Source: Pseudomonadota bacterium (GTDB lineage Bacteria; Desulfobacterota; Desulfobulbia; Desulfobulbales; Desulfocapsaceae). Taken from it: a DNA stretch of 64,000 nt. Location: contig JAHIUA010000088.1 of the NCBI GenBank assembly GCA_018817385.1, forward strand, positions 1-64,000, read 5' to 3'. Positions 25,148-34,698 of this stretch are shown piece after piece. Position 1 is the stretch's first letter. Each line of letters begins with the position of its first letter. Made by a program: the position numbers and the translations under genes. The notes under the pieces are model-generated. The model was not told where the DNA came from, did no database searches, and saw only the letters and a list, made by a program, of their open reading frames with translations.

Positions 25148-26533
25148 ATGTATAATAAGACCAAAAAGATTCACTTCGTCGGTATTGGCGGCATTGGCAT
25201 GAGCGGCATTGCCGAACTTCTCCTCAATTTGGGCTACCAGGTATCCGGCTCTGATCTCAATGATTCTGCTATTACGCGCAATCTCCAGGCTCTGGGTGGA
25301 AACGTGCACCAAGGCCATGACGAAGGATGGGTGCAGGGGGTGGATGTGGTGGTGACCTCCTCGGCTATATCTCCCAATAATCCAGAGGTGGTGGCGGCGC
25401 TTGCGCTAGGAATTCCGGTGATTCAACGTGCCGAAATGCTCGCTGAAATCATGCGTCTGAAAAAATACGGTATTGCCATTGCCGGCAGTCACGGCAAGAC
25501 CTCAACGACCTCCATGGTTGCCTGGATGATGGCCTGCGCCGGTCTCGATCCCACCATTGTCGTGGGTGGTAAGGTGGACAGCCTGGGGGGCAATGCCAAA
25601 CTCGGTCAGGGAGATTTCCTGGTGGCGGAAGCGGACGAGAGTGACGGATCTTTTCTTAAGCTTTCTCCGGTGCTGGAAGTGGTCACTAATATCGATCTGG
25701 AACATATGGATCATTATGATGACCTTGATCATATCAAGGCGACATTCCTCGAGTTCATCGACCGGATTCCCTTTTATGGGGCGGTGATTCTCTGTCTCGA
25801 CGATGTCAATGTCGCTGACATCCTGCCGGAGATCAGAAAACGAAAGATCACCTATGGTCTGAATCCCCAGGCGGATCTGTACGCTGAACAGATTGAAGTC
25901 GGTGGGGGCAGGGCTCAGTTTACGGTACTGCACAGGGGTGAGGTTCTGGGTGAGATTGATCTGGCCCTTGCCGGAAGACATAATATCTATAATTCACTGG
26001 CTGTGATCTGTGTCGGTCTGGAGTTGGAAATCCCGTTTAGGATTATCCGTGAGGCCCTGGCAAGCTTTCAAGGGGTGCAGCGGCGTATGCAGTTTAAAGG
26101 CCAGGGCCGAGGGATTACTGTCCTCGATGATTATGGTCATCACCCCACGGAAATCAGGGCCACTTTGGCAGCGATTAAGGAGGCCTGGCCTGAGAAGCGC
26201 CTGGTGGTACTCTTTCAACCCCATCGTTATAGCAGGACCCTGGCCTTGCTCAAGGAATTTCAGACCTCTTTTCATCAGGCGGATCTCTTGGTCATGACAG
26301 AAATCTATGCGGCCAGTGAGCAACCCCGGGCAGAGATTTCAGGCGAGATCCTTCTGGAAAAGGTGAGGAAACATGGACAGCGACAGGCCAGATTTATTGC
26401 AGGGGTGGATGTTTTGGCCAAAGAGTTGCTTCCGGATTTGCTTGAGGGGGACCTGGTGTTGACTCTGGGGGCCGGTAATATCGTTCTTGCCGGAGAAGAA
26501 CTGGTACGGCTGTTGGAGGAGAAAAAGGGCTAA
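25148..26533 (+). CDS. murC: UDP-N-acetylmuramate--L-alanine ligase MurC
   Basis: The 461-residue enzyme starts at the ATG at 25148 (MYNKTKKIHFVGIGGIGMSG); an in-frame GTG at 25085 inside murG is not credible. It adds the first residue of the stem peptide. Signatures include IHFVGIGGIGMSGIAEL, SSAISPNNPEV, AIAGSHGKTSTTSM, EADESDGSFL, NIDLEHMDHY and the DDYGHHPTEI motif of the third domain. GGAAAAGAG precedes the start. murB follows after five bases. Confidence 0.97.
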   Translation: MYNKTKKIHFVGIGGIGMSGIAELLLNLGYQVSGSDLNDSAITRNLQALGGNVHQGHDEGWVQGVDVVVTSSAISPNNPEVVAALALGIPVIQRAEMLAEIMRLKKYGIAIAGSHGKTSTTSMVAWMMACAGLDPTIVVGGKVDSLGGNAKLGQGDFLVAEADESDGSFLKLSPVLEVVTNIDLEHMDHYDDLDHIKATFLEFIDRIPFYGAVILCLDDVNVADILPEIRKRKITYGLNPQADLYAEQIEVGGGRAQFTVLHRGEVLGEIDLALAGRHNIYNSLAVICVGLELEIPFRIIREALASFQGVQRRMQFKGQGRGITVLDDYGHHPTEIRATLAAIKEAWPEKRLVVLFQPHRYSRTLALLKEFQTSFHQADLLVMTEIYAASEQPRAEISGEILLEKVRKHGQRQARFIAGVDVLAKELLPDLLEGDLVLTLGAGNIVLAGEELVRLLEEKKG

Positions 26534-26538
26534 GGGAG

Positions 26539-27465
26539 ATGGAACAGCAGCTCAAAAACAGACTCAGTAGTCTAGCCGTAAATCTGATTCAGTGGGATTG
26601 TTCTCTTGCTCCTTATACCTCCTTTGGTATCGGAGGGGCGGCATCCGCTCTGGTTACAGTGGAGAGTGTCGCCGAGCTGGAGAGGCTGCTGCAATTTTTT
26701 GTCGAAAATAATTTAAATTGGCGTCTCATCGGGAGAGGGACCAATCTTCTTGTGGCGGACCATGGTTTCGCAGGAGTTATCCTCATTCTTGGCAAGGGGC
26801 TTTCCCGGATAGTCCTCCAGAAAGAGGAACAATCCGGACAGGTTGTTGTTCAGGTCGGTGCCGGTTGCAGTCTTGCCCGTCTTCTGGCCTGGTGTGTGGA
26901 ACAAGGTCTTTCCGGTTTGGAATTCGTCAGCGGTATCCCTGGGAGCGTTGGCGGGGCAGTTGTCATGAATGCCGGGGCCTGGGGAGGAGAGATTGCTGAT
27001 GTGATTGCTGCTTTGACTGTTGTCAGCCCCTTAACAGGCATGGAAATTCTGGAACGTGAGGAATTGGACTTTAGTTACAGGTTATGGCAGAATCAAGGTC
27101 ACAATGGGGCTGCACGGATGGTGGTGGCGGCAGATCTCCAGTTGCGACGAGGGATAAAAGAAGAAATTGCTGGCCGCTGTCGAAGGTATCTGCAGCAGCG
27201 GCTGGAGAAACAGCCCAAAGGGCTGAAAAATGCAGGCTCGTTTTTCAAGAATCCGCCGGGTGATTCGGCAGGGCGACTTATTGAGGCCTCAGGCCTCAAA
27301 GGGAAAAGCTGTGGTGGGGCTATGATCTCTCCGGTCCATGCCAATTTTCTCGTGAATAGTGGACAGGCCACGGCAAAAGATGTTCTCCTCCTGATGGAGA
27401 TTGTTCGTGAAAAGGTGGAGAAAGAAAGTGGTGTTAGATTGGAAACTGAGGTACATTTTCTATAA
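26539..27465 (+). CDS. murB: UDP-N-acetylenolpyruvoylglucosamine reductase MurB
   Basis: The 308-residue FAD enzyme reduces UDP-GlcNAc-enolpyruvate with NADPH to UDP-MurNAc. It has YTSFGIGGAASALV, RLIGRGTNLLVADHGFAGVI, GAGCSLARLLAWC, FVSGIPGSVGGAVVMNAGA, KNAGSFFKNPPGDSAGRLIE and the final E-x-x-V-x-x-ES-G-V-x-LE. The short-loop form matches type IIa MurB. A ddl gene often lies next to murB; none is present here, so D-Ala-D-Ala ligase must be encoded elsewhere. Confidence 0.96.
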   Translation: MEQQLKNRLSSLAVNLIQWDCSLAPYTSFGIGGAASALVTVESVAELERLLQFFVENNLNWRLIGRGTNLLVADHGFAGVILILGKGLSRIVLQKEEQSGQVVVQVGAGCSLARLLAWCVEQGLSGLEFVSGIPGSVGGAVVMNAGAWGGEIADVIAALTVVSPLTGMEILEREELDFSYRLWQNQGHNGAARMVVAADLQLRRGIKEEIAGRCRRYLQQRLEKQPKGLKNAGSFFKNPPGDSAGRLIEASGLKGKSCGGAMISPVHANFLVNSGQATAKDVLLLMEIVREKVEKESGVRLETEVHFL

Positions 27466-27471
27466 GAAGCA

Positions 27472-28470
27472 ATGATGAAGTTCCTGGGAAAAATTCGATT
27501 ATTGCTGGCGGGTAAAAGAAAAGGGAAGGGAACGGTTTCCGCCTTTACAGAAAAAATGAACCAGCAGCCCCGCTACCAGGCAAGCCAGGTTGGAATGGAG
27601 GCAGGAAAAAAGACTTTTCGCGAGAGGTTGGCGGGTCTTGTCAGAGAGAGGCCGCGGCATGCCCCAGTCAGGTCTGCTCGGGGGGGAGAGAGAGGAGGAG
27701 GGGGACGTTTGCTTTTCTTTTCTCTGGTGTTGACAGTCATCTTGCTGGGAGGCGTTTTGCTTCTGACCGGTCCCTCGCGGGGATTTCTCGAAAATTACCG
27801 GTATTTTCAGATTCGTAACATCGAGATCTCCGGTTGCCGGGTGACTACCCCTACTATGTTGAGAAAGTTTGCAGGGATCAATTATCAGATGAATATGCTG
27901 ACCTTGGACCCGGAAGCAATTCAACAACTGTTAGAGACTCATCCCTGGGTTTCTCTGGCGAAAATTAGACGGATCTGGCCGAACGAACTGGTTGTTTCTA
28001 TCAATGAGTATCGTCCTGAGGCCTTGATCGTCCAGGGAAAAGAAAAGGGTTTGTATTATCTCGATCAATCAGGAAAGATATTTGCTCCCGTTGTCCAGGG
28101 AATGGCCCTTGACTTTCCGGTTGTGACCGGGCTTGATAGTGTAGAGGAAAGTGAAGAGAAGGAACAGGTGCTGATTCAGGCAGTGTCCTTTTTACGACTG
28201 GCACAGATTAACAACCCGAATCTACCGGCCCAGAATGTTTCGGAGATTCATTTAACCGGTGAGGGAGAGATGATCCTCTACCTGGTGAAACATCCTTTTC
28301 CCATTTATTTTGGTAAAGGGGATATAAAACGAAAATATTACCAGTTGTGTAAGGTGTTGGAAGTATTGTATCAAAAGAAGAAAGACGGAGCGTTGATTGA
28401 GAAAGTGGCGTTTATCCGAATGGATTACCTGGAAAATAAGGTGTTGGTCGCACAAAGCAGTGCAGGTTGA
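27472..28470 (+). CDS. ftsQ: cell division protein FtsQ
   Basis: The 332-residue bitopic protein has a long basic cytoplasmic tail (about 1-80, rich in Arg/Lys and with a GGERGGGG stretch), one membrane span (about 82-100, LFFSLVLTVILLGGVLLL), a POTRA domain beginning YFQIRNIEISGCRVTT and then the FtsQ beta domain (HPWVSLAKIRRIWPNELVVSI, EYRPEALI, YYLDQSGKIF). FtsQ links FtsA/FtsZ-level assembly to FtsL and FtsB. The cytoplasmic tail is longer than in E. coli. It lies seven bases after murB and about 170 bases before ftsA. Confidence 0.93.
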   Translation: MMKFLGKIRLLLAGKRKGKGTVSAFTEKMNQQPRYQASQVGMEAGKKTFRERLAGLVRERPRHAPVRSARGGERGGGGRLLFFSLVLTVILLGGVLLLTGPSRGFLENYRYFQIRNIEISGCRVTTPTMLRKFAGINYQMNMLTLDPEAIQQLLETHPWVSLAKIRRIWPNELVVSINEYRPEALIVQGKEKGLYYLDQSGKIFAPVVQGMALDFPVVTGLDSVEESEEKEQVLIQAVSFLRLAQINNPNLPAQNVSEIHLTGEGEMILYLVKHPFPIYFGKGDIKRKYYQLCKVLEVLYQKKKDGALIEKVAFIRMDYLENKVLVAQSSAG

Positions 28471-28639
28471 AAGATAACAAGCTATCAGGCTCCCTTCTTT
28501 ATTTGCTCAGGCTTGCTCATATGACGAGCCGTCGCTTCGCCGACCTGGGTAGATGCAGCTGGAGTGCTGATGAATAGTTACAATCGATATTGCTGTTGTA
28601 ATTGGTGCATGAGATGGTTAGGTTATAGGGTAGAAATGT

Positions 28640-29899
28640 ATGGATGAGATAGAGGTCAGACAGGTAGGTGAGGTGGGAGAGCAGAGGCAACACAGAGGAC
28701 CGGGGGATCTGGTGGTTGGGCTCGATATCGGAACCACTAAGATCTGTTGTGTGGTTGGTGAGGTCTTTGATGATGCGGTGGATATTGTTGGATTTGGAAC
28801 CGCCCCTTCCATGGGTTTGAAAAAGGGGGTGGTGGTGAATATTGAATCCACTGTCAAGTCCATCAAACAAGCGGTGGCGCAGGCGGAGGAATCTGCAGGG
28901 TGTGAACTGAGTACTGTGTATGTTGGTATTGCCGGGAGTCATGTCAAGGGCTTCAATAGTCCTGGGATTCTGGCCATCAATGGTCGGGAGATCAGGGAAA
29001 ATGATGTTGCCGATGTGATTACTGCTGCCAGGACTGTGAAGATTTCTGAAAACCAGCAGATCATTCACGTTCTTCCCCAGGAGTATATGGTTGATGATCA
29101 TACCGGTATTCAGAATCCTCTGGGAATGACTGGAGTGCGTCTGGTGACCAATGTCCACATTGTCACAGCAGATATGGGTGCCGTCCATAACCTCTACACC
29201 TGCTGTAATAAGGCAGGTCTTGAAGTGGCGGATATGGTCCTTGAGTCCATTGCTTCAGCCCATGCAACGCTCAGTGCCGATGAAATGGAGTTGGGGGTAG
29301 CCCTTCTTGATATTGGTGGCGGAACCACAGATCTTGCGGTGTTTTGTGATGGAACCATACGCCACACCTGTGAAATCGGTCTGGGTGGACATAATCTGAC
29401 AAATGACCTTTCTGTTGGCCTGCGTACGCCTCTTCAGGATGCCGAACGCCTCAAAGAAGACTACGGCAGTGCCATTTCCTCGTTGATTAAACCCAATCAT
29501 GTGGTGGATGTCCCCACTGTTGGTGATCGGGAGCCGCGCAAGGTTACCCAGAAGGTTCTGGTGGATATTATTCAGGCAAGGATGGTAGAAATTCTGGAGA
29601 TGGTGAATCAGGATCTCATTGGTTGCGGTTTGAAAAACAGGATCCACGGCGGTATTGTCATCACCGGCGGTACTGCTTTGTTGGCCAATCTTGTGGATCT
29701 TGCAGAGCAGATTTTTGACCTGCCGGTGCGTATCGGCTATCCAGTGCAGATCGGCGGCAAGGTGGAGCAGATCTATACACCGCGTTGTACCACTGGTGTC
29801 GGTCTGGTGATGTACGGGCGTCAGCATCAGGTGGATAATCGTTACAGCGATAGTTCCATGGTCGGTAGGATGAAGGACTGGCTGCGAAAAATCATGTGA
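28640..29899 (+). CDS. ftsA: cell division protein FtsA
   Basis: The 419-residue actin-like ATPase has VVGLDIGTTKICCVVGE (phosphate 1), GIAGSHVKGFNSPG and PQEYMVDD (1C domain), GVALLDIGGGTTDLAVF (phosphate 2), IGLGGHNLTNDLSVGL, GIVITGGTALLANL (adenosine) and a C-terminal amphipathic tail (VGRMKDWLRKIM) that anchors FtsZ to the membrane. The start is ambiguous between ATGs at 28636 (other frame) and 28640; the frame fixes 28640. The upstream 170 bases carry no gene. Confidence 0.96.
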   Translation: MDEIEVRQVGEVGEQRQHRGPGDLVVGLDIGTTKICCVVGEVFDDAVDIVGFGTAPSMGLKKGVVVNIESTVKSIKQAVAQAEESAGCELSTVYVGIAGSHVKGFNSPGILAINGREIRENDVADVITAARTVKISENQQIIHVLPQEYMVDDHTGIQNPLGMTGVRLVTNVHIVTADMGAVHNLYTCCNKAGLEVADMVLESIASAHATLSADEMELGVALLDIGGGTTDLAVFCDGTIRHTCEIGLGGHNLTNDLSVGLRTPLQDAERLKEDYGSAISSLIKPNHVVDVPTVGDREPRKVTQKVLVDIIQARMVEILEMVNQDLIGCGLKNRIHGGIVITGGTALLANLVDLAEQIFDLPVRIGYPVQIGGKVEQIYTPRCTTGVGLVMYGRQHQVDNRYSDSSMVGRMKDWLRKIM

Positions 29900-30080
29900 G
29901 GGGTCGGTCAGCTCAAAGTTTTCCTGAGAGGGAGCAGAGGGAGAGGCGCAGAGTGATTTTTTTGGAGTCAAATGAGAAAAATGTTTCAGTGAACAGTGGC
30001 AAATGCTATAATTTATCTACTGATAATTATGGATATGTCACGCCAAATAACGTGTGGATTTCTTGAACAGGGGTGAGAGT

Positions 30081-31310
30081 ATGCCGTTTAGAATGGCGGA
30101 AACAGAAGGGGTTGCGGTCGTCAAGGTTATAGGCGTCGGTGGCGGAGGTGGCAATGCCATTAATACCATGGTTGATGACCGTCTGCAGGGGGTAGAATTT
30201 ATAACTGCCAATACGGATAGACAGGCCTTGAATCAGTCCCGAGCCGATATCTGTCTTCAGATCGGTCCCAATATCACCAAAGGTCTCGGTGCTGGAGCCG
30301 ACCCGGAGACGGGGGAGCTTGCTGCGCAAGAGTCCCTTGATGAAATCAAAGAGAGCCTCAAGGGCGCTGACATGGTTTTTGTCGCGGCCGGTCTCGGCGG
30401 TGGTACTGGTACCGGAGCAGCCCCGATAGTAGCCAAGATCAGCAAGGAACTGGGAGCGCTTACCGTGGCCGTGGTGACCAAACCCTTTCATTTTGAAGGT
30501 AAAGCTCGCATGCGAAATGCTGAGCGGGGCTGGGATCAGTTGCGTAAGTATGCAGATACCATTATCACCGTTCCCAATGATCGTCTCCTCTCCCTGATGC
30601 AGAAGAATTCAAAACTTTCCGATATGTTGAGCATGGCGGACAAGGTTCTCCTTCAGGCTGTGAAGGGGATCACTGATCTGATCAATGTGCCTGGAATGAT
30701 TAATGCCGATTTTGCCGACTTGCGCACGGTGATGCGAGAGGTCGGACCGGCTATCATGGGCTCTGGGTCTGCTGTTGGCGAAAGCAGGGCCACGGAGGCA
30801 GCTAAACGGGCTATCGATAACCAGCTTTTGGAAGATGTCGGGATTGATGGGGCGCGAGGTTTGCTCATTAACATCTCGGCTTCGAAAGAGAGCTTCACCA
30901 TGGCCGAGTTTATGGAAGTCTCAGCCCTCATCCATGCCAAGGTTGACGATGAGGCGAAGGTGGTCATTGGCGCTCTCTATAATGATGCCCTGGGTGATGA
31001 ACTTCATGTCACCGTTATTGCCACAGGTGTGGGAGAAGTGGTTCCGACAAAAGAAAAGCTTGTTCAGGTGGAGTTGTCAGCGAAGAGTAAAGGATCAATT
31101 CCCGAGGAGCAGGCAGAGCGGCCCGTGCATACATCCCCGGCTCCGGCTAATCCACAGGCAAGAAAATCTATATTTTCATCTTCCAATTTCAATGGCTTTG
31201 AAAATCACGGGATTTCATCAGGGGAAAAATCTAGAAATAAGCAGGAGAGTCAAATTTGGAATGAGGAATATATGGAAACCCCGACTTATCTGAGAAAGAA
31301 GGCGAACTGA
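30081..31310 (+). CDS. ftsZ: cell division GTPase FtsZ
   Basis: About 409 residues from the ATG at 30081, preceded by AGGGGTGAGAGT; an in-frame GTG at 30054 is rejected. It is the tubulin-like ring protein. Visible are [15 protein letters not shown], the GTP signature [18 protein letters not shown], the T7 loop [11 protein letters not shown] and a variable linker ending in [11 protein letters not shown], the conserved C-terminal peptide that binds FtsA and related partners. It is the last gene of the dcw cluster. All functional motifs look intact, in contrast to the FtsI homologue. Confidence 0.97.
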   Translation: MPFRMAETEGVAVVKVIGVGGGGGNAINTMVDDRLQGVEFITANTDRQALNQSRADICLQIGPNITKGLGAGADPETGELAAQESLDEIKESLKGADMVFVAAGLGGGTGTGAAPIVAKISKELGALTVAVVTKPFHFEGKARMRNAERGWDQLRKYADTIITVPNDRLLSLMQKNSKLSDMLSMADKVLLQAVKGITDLINVPGMINADFADLRTVMREVGPAIMGSGSAVGESRATEAAKRAIDNQLLEDVGIDGARGLLINISASKESFTMAEFMEVSALIHAKVDDEAKVVIGALYNDALGDELHVTVIATGVGEVVPTKEKLVQVELSAKSKGSIPEEQAERPVHTSPAPANPQARKSIFSSSNFNGFENHGISSGEKSRNKQESQIWNEEYMETPTYLRKKAN

Positions 31311-31394
31311 TTCGGAACGCATTGTCGGCAGTCCATCTTTGTGCGGTTGCTCCCCGCCCGCAGAGGTGGTTGCGGGCACAATCAATTCACAGGC

Positions 31395-31412
31395 AGGCGG
31401 AATATTCCGCCT
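31395..31412. other. perfect 18-base palindrome downstream of ftsZ
   Basis: AGGCGGAATATTCCGCCT is its own reverse complement. Just upstream GCCCGC and GCGGGC (about 31350-31377) form another short stem. Neither is followed by a T-run, so a terminator is doubtful. The palindrome lies about 20 bases before the GTG start of the radical SAM gene and could be an operator or an RNA hairpin. Confidence 0.45.
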
Positions 31413-31433
31413 CTGAAACAATTGTGATCGCTT

Positions 31434-33248
31434 GTGCTCGTCACTGCACAAAGGTCATACGGAGAGCGATTTATCAGACAGAAAAAAAAAGGACCGGTAA
31501 GTTCTAATCTACTTGATCTGGAAAGCGGTACCTATCTCAAAAAGTGGACCGGTCGTCTGCCTGTTGCTCTGCTCTATCCCAATAGTTACGAAGTAGGTGT
31601 TTCCAGCCTCGGTTTTCAACTCGTCTACTCCCTGCTCAATGAGCACGATGAACTGGTCTGTGAGCGATTTTTTCTACCTGCTGCCAGTAACGCTCCTCTT
31701 CGTTCCTTTGAATCCGGCAGGCCCCTTGCTGATTTTCCTTTTCTCTTCTACTCTGTCAGTTTTGAGCACGATTACCTGAATCTGGCCCGACTGCTCCTGG
31801 CCGGAGGAGTCCCTCTTTTTGGCAAAGAAAGGAGTGCCCGACCTATCGGGGCCGCTGGTCCTCTGGTGATTGGAGGTGGGGTGGCCACCTTTATGAATCC
31901 TGAGCCTCTGGCCCCTTTCACGGACCTGTTTTTGCTGGGCGAGGCTGAGACGCTTCTTCCCCCCCTGCTTCCTTTCCTTGCTGAGCACCTTGAAAAGACT
32001 CCTCGCGCCGACCTTCTTTTCCTCCTCAGTCAAAAACTTGTTGGGGCCTATGCCCCTTCCCTTCATACCCCGGTTTATGACCAGGAGGGGCGGCAGATCG
32101 ATTCTTTGCCTCGAGAGGGGCTTCCGGCGCGGGTAAAAAAAGCGACAACTCTGACTCTGAGCAAGGCCGCACATTCGCAGATTCTCAGTCCGGCTGCCGA
32201 ATTTTCCAGCCTTTATCTCACAGAACTGGGTAGGGGATGCTCCAGAGGGTGCAGGTTTTGTGCCGCCGGTTTTATCTATAGGCCGCCTCGTCTCTGGGAT
32301 GCAGATGCGGTGATTAAGGGCCTTGAAGAACGCTCGTCTGCTGTCAATCGTGTGGGCCTGCTCGGCATGGAGATGGCCAAAAGGGAAGAGCTTGAGTCTC
32401 TTTCTTCCTATCTTCTTGAGAGTGGCTGTTCTCTTTCTTTTTCCTCCCTGCGGGCGGATAGAATTTCCGGACCACTGCTGCAACTTCTCGGCAGCAGTGG
32501 CCTGAAGAGTGTGGCCATTGCCCCGGATGGTGCTTCGGAGCGTCTTCGGCGCGTGATCAACAAGAATCTGACAGAGGAGGACCTTCTTCTTGCCGCTGAG
32601 CGCCTGGTAGATGCAGGATTGTATAAATTAAAACTCTATCTGATGATAGGGTTACCCACCGAGACCATGGATGATCTCCAGGAGATGCTGGAACTGGTAA
32701 AAAAAATCAGGGAAAGGATGTTGCCCAGGGGCAGGGCCAGGGGAAGATTGTGTGAGATTACCCTGTCTGTCAACTGCTTTGCCCCTAAGCCCTGGACACC
32801 CTTTCAGTTTCACCCCTTTGGTGGAGGAATACTTGCCGTTGGAGAGGAAGGGGACGCGGCAACTGCACTCAAGTCTCTCAAGGAAAAAATTGATTTTTTA
32901 CGTAACGGACTGCGTTTGGAGGCTAATGTACGGATGAACCATGACAAGCCGGATAATGTCCTGTTTCAGGCAGTTCTGGCTCGAGGGGATCGACATCTGG
33001 CCCAAGTTTTGGCTACCATGGCGCAAAGGGGACTCCCCTGGAAACAGGCCATGCGCAAGAATGGTCTGCGGCCAGAGACCTATGCTATTTATCAGTACGG
33101 GGAAGACGATTATTTCCCATGGAATATTGTAGACCATTCTATCAAACAGGGCTATCTCTGGCAGGAATATCAAAAGGCTTTTCAGGCCAAAACAACCGTT
33201 GCCTGTGAGACCTCTGTCTGTAGGCGATGTGGAGTATGTGGTGACTAA
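31434..33248 (+). CDS. radical SAM protein with B12-binding-like N-terminal domain
   Basis: The 604-residue frame opens with GTG at 31434 and has no better in-frame start. Residues up to about 230 resemble the cobalamin-binding-like domain that precedes many radical SAM cores (VALLYPNSYEVGVSSLGFQLVY). The radical SAM cluster is CSRGCRFCAAGF (Cys-x3-Cys-x2-Cys), followed by EMAKREELESLSSYL and KLYLMIGLPTETMDDL. The protein matches the N-terminal half of the TIGR03960-type family (often fused or adjacent to DUF2344), whose reaction is unknown. A cysteine-rich end (CETSVCRRCGVCGD) may carry a second cluster. It overlaps the following kinase gene by eight bases. Confidence 0.88.
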   Translation: MLVTAQRSYGERFIRQKKKGPVSSNLLDLESGTYLKKWTGRLPVALLYPNSYEVGVSSLGFQLVYSLLNEHDELVCERFFLPAASNAPLRSFESGRPLADFPFLFYSVSFEHDYLNLARLLLAGGVPLFGKERSARPIGAAGPLVIGGGVATFMNPEPLAPFTDLFLLGEAETLLPPLLPFLAEHLEKTPRADLLFLLSQKLVGAYAPSLHTPVYDQEGRQIDSLPREGLPARVKKATTLTLSKAAHSQILSPAAEFSSLYLTELGRGCSRGCRFCAAGFIYRPPRLWDADAVIKGLEERSSAVNRVGLLGMEMAKREELESLSSYLLESGCSLSFSSLRADRISGPLLQLLGSSGLKSVAIAPDGASERLRRVINKNLTEEDLLLAAERLVDAGLYKLKLYLMIGLPTETMDDLQEMLELVKKIRERMLPRGRARGRLCEITLSVNCFAPKPWTPFQFHPFGGGILAVGEEGDAATALKSLKEKIDFLRNGLRLEANVRMNHDKPDNVLFQAVLARGDRHLAQVLATMAQRGLPWKQAMRKNGLRPETYAIYQYGEDDYFPWNIVDHSIKQGYLWQEYQKAFQAKTTVACETSVCRRCGVCGD

Positions 33249-34698
33249 AAAATCGACTCCGACAATCAATGATCCGCAGCAATTGGAACAGCTAAGGGCC
33301 GGACTCATGCCCTTCCAGCTGGTAAAATATTTTTCCTTTACCAGCCTTGCGGTGATCTTGATTTTTACCTTTGTTCTTTCCTGGATAATTTCTAACAATG
33401 CCCGTTCGGTCATGCTCAATCAGAGCGAGGCTTATTCTCTTCTCCTGGCCGAGAATCTGAACCAGCAGGTGTTCAGAAGTTTTGTCCTCCCCACTGTGGT
33501 GAGCTATGGCAAAATTGCCCTGTCCAACCCGGCTCAATTTCAAAATCTGGACCGTGTGGTTCGTAATGCTACTGAAGGCATGAAGATGCAGGCGGTGACC
33601 ATTTATGATTCCACTATCAATATCATTTCTTACTCCACTAATGAGGAGCAGGTTGGAAAAAAAGATATGGGAGGTCTGGAGTACTTGAAGGCATTGGCTG
33701 GGACACCCAATTCTCAGATCGTTTCCAGTGGCTCTGTCCTCAGTCTTTTGCCTGGTGCTGCGCCTGCCCATTGCATGCTCAAGACCTTCATACCTTTCCG
33801 CCAGGTACGAGACGACAAACGCTCTGCTGATCTGATCATGGGGGTTATTGAAATCACTCAGGATCTTTCCCGTGAATATTCGGCTATTATGCAGTTGCAG
33901 GGAAGGATTATCCTGGTCTCTTTTCTGGTCATGGCCATACTCTTTCTTGTTCTCCTCACCATCGTCAGCCGTGCATCTAAAATCATGGAGAGAAAGGTGC
34001 ACGAGCGCCTGAGTCTTGAGGAAAAACTGAACCATGCGGAACGACTGGCCCATCTCGGGACCATGGTCGCCACCGTTTCTCACGAGATTAAGAGCCCCCT
34101 TGGCATTGTTCGCTCCACTGCTGAAATTCTCTATAACAGGATTAAAAAAGTAGCTCCAGGGAATGAAAATCTGGCCGAGATCATTGTCGCTGAAACCACC
34201 CGTCTCAACAATATCGTAATGAAATTTCTCGACTTTGCCAGGCCTCAGAAGGTCAAGCTTTCTCCATTTGATATCAATGATATCCTTGGGAAGGCCCTCC
34301 ATTTCATCGATGCCAAGTTGCAGGAGCAGGGGATTGCTCTGGAGACGAATTTTCCCTCACATATGCGGAAAGTCAGTATTGATCCGGACCTTTTTTATCG
34401 GGCTCTGCTCAATATCCTGGTCAATGCTATCCAGGCCATGCCAGAGGGCGGACTGTTGCGCATAAGCACCGGCATAACTGATTCTGACGGATCGGTTTTC
34501 ATCTCTATCCAGGATAGTGGAATAGGGATGAGTGAAGAGAAGGCGGCCGAGATCTTCAAACCTTTTTTCACCGATAAGAATCGAGGAACGGGGCTGGGGT
34601 TGGCCATCACTAAAAATATCGTCGAACAGCATCATGGGACGATTTCTGTGATCAGCAGTGAAAATGAAGGCAGCACCTTTACCATCACCCTGCCTTGA
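33241..34698 (+). CDS. membrane sensor histidine kinase
   Basis: About 485 residues from the GTG at 33241 (GGAG six bases upstream; the adjacent GTG at 33238 is possible). There are two membrane segments (about 35-60 and 215-240) bounding an extracytoplasmic sensor region with a CACHE-like MQAVTIYDSTINIISYS stretch. The kinase core has HLGTMVATVSHEIKSPLGIV with phosphoacceptor His281, NILVNAIQAMPEGG (N box), DSGIGMSEE (G1) and GTGLGLAITKNI (G2). The cognate response regulator is not in the adjacent genes. It is embedded in a run of overlapping genes with a FetAB-like transporter, so it may sense a condition relevant to that exporter; this is inference. Confidence 0.93.
   Translation: MTKKSTPTINDPQQLEQLRAGLMPFQLVKYFSFTSLAVILIFTFVLSWIISNNARSVMLNQSEAYSLLLAENLNQQVFRSFVLPTVVSYGKIALSNPAQFQNLDRVVRNATEGMKMQAVTIYDSTINIISYSTNEEQVGKKDMGGLEYLKALAGTPNSQIVSSGSVLSLLPGAAPAHCMLKTFIPFRQVRDDKRSADLIMGVIEITQDLSREYSAIMQLQGRIILVSFLVMAILFLVLLTIVSRASKIMERKVHERLSLEEKLNHAERLAHLGTMVATVSHEIKSPLGIVRSTAEILYNRIKKVAPGNENLAEIIVAETTRLNNIVMKFLDFARPQKVKLSPFDINDILGKALHFIDAKLQEQGIALETNFPSHMRKVSIDPDLFYRALLNILVNAIQAMPEGGLLRISTGITDSDGSVFISIQDSGIGMSEEKAAEIFKPFFTDKNRGTGLGLAITKNIVEQHHGTISVISSENEGSTFTITLP

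Noticed and set aside
28517-29188. 223-codon minus-strand frame across ftsA
   Set aside because: It is the antisense shadow of ftsA; composition is His/Asn/Ile-rich without a start signal.
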